NCBI RefSeq assembly: GCF_017569225.1
Contig: NZ_CP071868.1
Span: 1,178,001-1,242,000 of the forward strand
Reading direction: 5' to 3'
Origin: Pengzhenrongella sicca
GTDB taxonomy: Bacteria; Actinomycetota; Actinomycetes; Actinomycetales; Cellulomonadaceae
Length of the DNA stretch: 64,000 bases
Numbering within the stretch: the stretch's first letter is position 1; each line of letters opens with the position of its first letter. The translations under genes and the position numbers were made by a program. Shown here piece after piece: positions 61,097-64,000 of the stretch. Below the pieces are notes generated by a model. It did not search any database. It was not told the DNA's origin and saw only the letters and a program-made list of their open reading frames with translations.

Positions 61097-61762
61097 GTGC
61101 CGATCACCCTCGCCGTTCCGGACACCTCTGCCGTACCCTCCGACGCCGTCGCCCGCGACGCCGTCCCCGTCGTCGACCTGTGGTTCGACCCACTGTGCCC
61201 GTGGGCGTGGATGACGTCGCGCTGGCTGGACGAGGTCGCCGGGCTGCGCGAGATCGACCTGCGCTGGCACGTCATGAGCCTCGCCGTGCTCAACGAGGGC
61301 CGCGACCTGCCCGAGACCTACCGGCGCATGATGGACGGCGCCTGGGGCGGCGTGCGCGTGATCGTGGCGGCGGCCGAGCTGCACGGCGAGAAGTACATCA
61401 AGCCGCTCTACGACGCGATCGGGACGCGCCGCCACCCCGGCGGGCGCACCGACGACGCCGCGATCCTCGCCGAGTCGCTCGCGGAGGTCGGCCTGCCGGC
61501 CGAGCTGGCCGCCTACGCGACGTCGGACGAGTACGACGACCAGCTGCGCGCGTCGCACGCGGCCGGGATCTCGTTGGTCGGCGAGGACGTCGGGACGCCC
61601 GTGGTCGCGATCAACGGGGTCGGGTTCTTCGGGCCGGTCATGACGCCCGCCCCGCGTGGCGAGGACGCCGCGCGGCTGTGGGACGGCCTCGTCCTCATGA
61701 CCGGGGTGCCCGGCTTCTACGAGCTCAAGCGCACCCGCACGGCGGGGCCCGACTTCACCTGA
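61097..61762 (+). CDS. DsbA-fold, mycothiol-dependent nitroreductase-like protein
   Basis: A 221-residue protein closely resembling M. tuberculosis Rv2466c along its length: DLWFDPLCPWAWMTSRWL, LRWHVMSLAVLNEGRDLP, AAELHGEKYIKPLYDAIG, GEDVGTPVVAINGVGFFGPV and ELKRTRT at the end. Rv2466c has a CPWC active site. Here it is CPWA (Cys34, Ala37), so only the nucleophilic cysteine is kept, implying a monothiol mechanism with mycothiol. GTG 61097 is used; a longer frame upstream is poorly supported. It acts in the cytoplasm; no signal peptide is seen. Confidence 0.84.
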   Translation: MPITLAVPDTSAVPSDAVARDAVPVVDLWFDPLCPWAWMTSRWLDEVAGLREIDLRWHVMSLAVLNEGRDLPETYRRMMDGAWGGVRVIVAAAELHGEKYIKPLYDAIGTRRHPGGRTDDAAILAESLAEVGLPAELAAYATSDEYDDQLRASHAAGISLVGEDVGTPVVAINGVGFFGPVMTPAPRGEDAARLWDGLVLMTGVPGFYELKRTRTAGPDFT

Positions 61763-61872
61763 GCCGGCGACGCGGGCCGCGGGGCCGAGGTGACGGCGCG
61801 CGGCGCAGCGTGTGATGCTGTCACCTCCGCAGACGCGCGCCCCGAAGCGCGTCGCGAGCACAGGAGAGCTAC

Positions 61873-62460
61873 GTGATGGAGCAGTTGCCGGCCGAACCGA
61901 GTACGCCTAGCCGCGGGCTCAGCCCGCGGATGAAGGCGTTCATCGCGTTCGACGCGGTGCTCCTGCTCGCGTTCGTCGTGGTCCTCGGACTCTTCCTGTC
62001 CGGCGCGATCGGGGGCTCGGGCGAGCCCGATGCCGACGCCACCGAGGACCCCCGACCCCTGGCGGGCGCGACGGCCGCGCCCGAGAGCCCGGCCGCCGCC
62101 GAGCCGTCGACCGACGCGGGCTCGACGTTCGCGCTGCCGAGCGGCAACATCGCGTGCGAGATCACGGCGGACGCCGCGACCTGCACCATCGCGAACACGA
62201 CCGCGCCCGCGGCCGAGGCGCCCGACTGCGCCGGGTCGGTCGGCCCCGTGCTCACCGTCACCGCCGAGGGCGCGGACACCCCGTGCGTGGAGGGCGCGCT
62301 GCCGGGGGCAGCCGCGCCGGGCACGCCCGTGCTCGAGTACGGCCAGTCGATGACCGTCGGCGAGTTCACGTGCACGAGCTCGTCGACCGGAGTGACGTGC
62401 AAGCACGACCCGACCGGCAAGGGCTTCAAGCTCGCGAAGGCCGGCTCCGAGCTGTTCTAG
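61873..62460 (+). CDS. Membrane-anchored protein with DUF6636-like C-terminal domain
   Basis: A 195-residue protein. One transmembrane helix (AFIAFDAVLLLAFVVVLGLF, residues about 22-45) is followed by a Pro/Ala/Glu-rich linker and an extracytoplasmic Cys-containing domain: FALPSGNIACEITADAATC, ending GVTCKHDPTGKGFKLAKAG. That beginning and end match the DUF6636 pattern, with Cys pairs that probably form disulfides. GTG 61873 or ATG 61876 is the start, both served by AGGAG at 61862. Function unknown. Confidence 0.78.
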   Translation: MMEQLPAEPSTPSRGLSPRMKAFIAFDAVLLLAFVVVLGLFLSGAIGGSGEPDADATEDPRPLAGATAAPESPAAAEPSTDAGSTFALPSGNIACEITADAATCTIANTTAPAAEAPDCAGSVGPVLTVTAEGADTPCVEGALPGAAAPGTPVLEYGQSMTVGEFTCTSSSTGVTCKHDPTGKGFKLAKAGSELF

Positions 62461-62464
62461 CGGC

Positions 62465-64000
62465 TCACCAGATCCGGACGCGCTGCTCCGGGGCGAGGTA
62501 GAGCGCGTCGCCGGGCACGACGTCGTAGGCCGCGTAGAACTCGTCGATGTTGCTGAGCACGCCGTTGCAGCGGAACTCGTTCGGGGAGTGCGGGTCTGTC
62601 GCCAGGCGCCGGATGACCTCTTCGTCGCGGCCCTTCGACTGCCACGCCTGGGCCCACCCGAGCAGCACGCGCTGCAGCCCGGTGAGCCCGTCGATGACGG
62701 GCGCGGACTCGAGCGGCCCGCCGAGGGCGAGCCGGTACGCGGTGATCGCGATCGAGAGCCCGCCGAGGTCGCCGATGTTCTCGCCGATCGTCAGCGCCCC
62801 GTTGACGTGGTGCGATCCGCCGAGCTGGACGGGGGAGAACGCGCTGTACTGCGCGATGAGCGCCTTGGTCCGGGTCTCGAACTCGGCCCGGTCCTGGGCC
62901 GTCCACCAGTCCTCGAGCCGGCCCGCGCCGTCGTACTTCGACCCCTGGTCGTCGAAGCCGTGGCCGATCTCGTGGCCGATGACGGCGCCGATCCCGCCGT
63001 AGTTCACCGCATCGTCGGCCTCGGAGTCGAAGAACGGCGGCTGCAGGATCGCCGCGGGGAAGACGATCTCGTTCATGCCCGGGTTGTAGTACGCGTTGAC
63101 CGTCTGCGGGGTCATGAACCACTCGTCGCGGTCGAGCGGGGTGCCGATCTTCGCGAGCTCGCGGTCCTGCTCAAACGCGCAGGCGCGGCGCACGTTGCCG
63201 ACGAGGTCGTCCGGGGCGACGACCAGGCCCGAGTAGTCGCGCCACTTCACCGGGTAGCCGATCTTCGGGGTGAAGGAGTCGAGCTTGGCGAGCGCCTTGA
63301 TCTTGGTGCCCTCGCCCATCCAGTCGATCGCGGTGATCGACTCGCGGTACGCCTCGATGAGGGTGTCGACCAGGCGGGCCATCCGGTCCTTGTGCGCCGG
63401 GGGGAAGTGCCGCTCGACGTAGACCTTGCCGACCGCCTCGCCGAGCACGCCCTGGACCAGGCCGACGCCGCGCTTCCAGCGGTCGCGCACCTCCTGCGCG
63501 CCGCTGAGGGTGCGGCCGTAGAAGTCGAAGTTGGCCTCGACGAGCGCGGTCGTCAGGTACGGGGCGCGCGCGCTGATCGCGTGGTAGGCGAGCCAGGCCT
63601 TCCAGTCGTCCAGCGACTCGCTCTGCCACAGCGCGGCGAAGCCGCGGGCGTACGACGGCTCCCGCACGACGACGTCGTCCAGGGCGCCGGCGGGTGCCCC
63701 GAGCGCGAGCACCCACGCGTGCCAGTCGAAGCCGGGCGCGTCCGCCGCGAGCGCCGCGAGGGTCGTGGGGTTGTACGTCAGGTCGGCGTCGCGGTCCTGC
63801 ACGACGTCCCAGTGGGCCGCCGCGAGCTTGGTCTCGAGCGCGACCACGCGGGCGGCGCACGCGTCCGCGGCGCTGCCTGCGGCGTAGCCCCCGAGGGTCA
63901 GCATCCGCGCGACGTGCGGCTGGTAGGCCGCGAGGATCGAGGCGTACCGCTCCTCGCGGTAGTACGACTCGTCGGGCAGGCCGAGGCCCGACTGGGCGAG
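62465..64000 (-). CDS. M13-family metallopeptidase (PepO/neprilysin type), 5' truncated by window edge
   Basis: The frame is open to the end of the window, so the N-terminus lies beyond 64000; an internal ATG at 63904 is not the true start. About 511 residues are visible. The zinc motif is VIGHEIGHGFDDQGSKYDG (HEIGH), and the family signatures VNAYYNPGMNEIVFPAAILQPPFF and GENIGDLGGLSIA, which holds the third ligand Glu, are present. The ending EQRVRIW is the usual M13 end. It is a zinc endopeptidase acting on oligopeptides. Actinobacterial versions often lack a membrane anchor, which cannot be judged here. Confidence 0.94.
   Translation of the reverse strand, partial: LAQSGLGLPDESYYREERYASILAAYQPHVARMLTLGGYAAGSAADACAARVVALETKLAAAHWDVVQDRDADLTYNPTTLAALAADAPGFDWHAWVLALGAPAGALDDVVVREPSYARGFAALWQSESLDDWKAWLAYHAISARAPYLTTALVEANFDFYGRTLSGAQEVRDRWKRGVGLVQGVLGEAVGKVYVERHFPPAHKDRMARLVDTLIEAYRESITAIDWMGEGTKIKALAKLDSFTPKIGYPVKWRDYSGLVVAPDDLVGNVRRACAFEQDRELAKIGTPLDRDEWFMTPQTVNAYYNPGMNEIVFPAAILQPPFFDSEADDAVNYGGIGAVIGHEIGHGFDDQGSKYDGAGRLEDWWTAQDRAEFETRTKALIAQYSAFSPVQLGGSHHVNGALTIGENIGDLGGLSIAITAYRLALGGPLESAPVIDGLTGLQRVLLGWAQAWQSKGRDEEVIRRLATDPHSPNEFRCNGVLSNIDEFYAAYDVVPGDALYLAPEQRVRIW

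Noticed and set aside
57787-61815. Plus-strand open frame of 1342 codons across the malQ 3' end and pepN
   Set aside because: Antisense to pepN, Arg/Gly/Asp-rich without motifs; a GC shadow.

Overview
The window is a chromosomal segment of a very GC-rich actinobacterium. It fits Micrococcales, probably close to Cellulomonas; that placement is inferred from gene content and codon use, because no 16S gene is present. Supporting signs are the ClpS/DUF2017/MurI/Rph/RdgB gene string, oligoribonuclease, EttA, a mycothiol-type nitroreductase homologue, a DasR-like amino-sugar regulator and pervasive leaderless-type starts (TANNNT 6 to 8 nt before the start codon).

Layout. 1-5.9 kb: an amino-sugar uptake operon (ROK regulator, ABC binding protein, two permeases, ROK kinase, NagB). 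6-9.6 kb: a DUF3039 protein with a DEAD/DEAH helicase, then PncB on the opposite strand. 9.7-13.8 kb: a tightly overlapping housekeeping operon (clpS to rdgB). 13.8-21.3 kb: mixed housekeeping and redox genes (ABC-F ATPase, methyltransferase, NUDIX protein, thioredoxin, Bcp, flavin disulfide oxidoreductase, DinB protein) with tRNA-Leu and tRNA-Lys. 21.3-25 kb: an osmoprotectant (OpuC/ProX-type) ABC transporter arranged around a divergent leaderless promoter pair. 25-30.8 kb: ATP-grasp protein, tRNA-His, Orn, small proteins, a repeat island, an FAD oxidoreductase, and DUF998 and PAP2 membrane proteins.

30.78-37.61 kb is a 6.8-kb integrative element in a tRNA-Arg(TCT) gene. It is bounded by 40-bp direct repeats of the tRNA 3' end and carries a tyrosine integrase, an excisionase-like HTH protein, two further DNA-binding-type proteins, an HNH-like protein, small orphans and a membrane-anchored cargo protein. 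Paired GTAAGTGGGG repeats sit just inside each end, and a three-copy palindrome array lies beside the winged-helix gene. It has no recognisable transfer, packaging or capsid genes.

37.7-47.0 kb holds a two-gene dynamin-like GTPase cassette that occurs twice, on either side of an ssb paralogue and ettA. 47-50.6 kb: thioesterases, an SDR-type protein and a truncated haemoglobin. 50.7-54.7 kb: a GlcNAc-type PTS (EIIC divergent from a GntR/HutC regulator, two EIIB, EIIA, HAD phosphatase) that complements the amino-sugar ABC/NagB operon at the left end. 54.7-64 kb: a second repeat island, MscS channel, MalQ, aminopeptidase N, a nitroreductase-like DsbA-fold protein, a DUF6636-like membrane-anchored protein, and an M13 peptidase running off the right edge.

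The most notable items are the duplicated dynamin pair, the small tRNA-Arg element with its recombination and iteron-like sites, and two dissimilar intergenic repeat islands.
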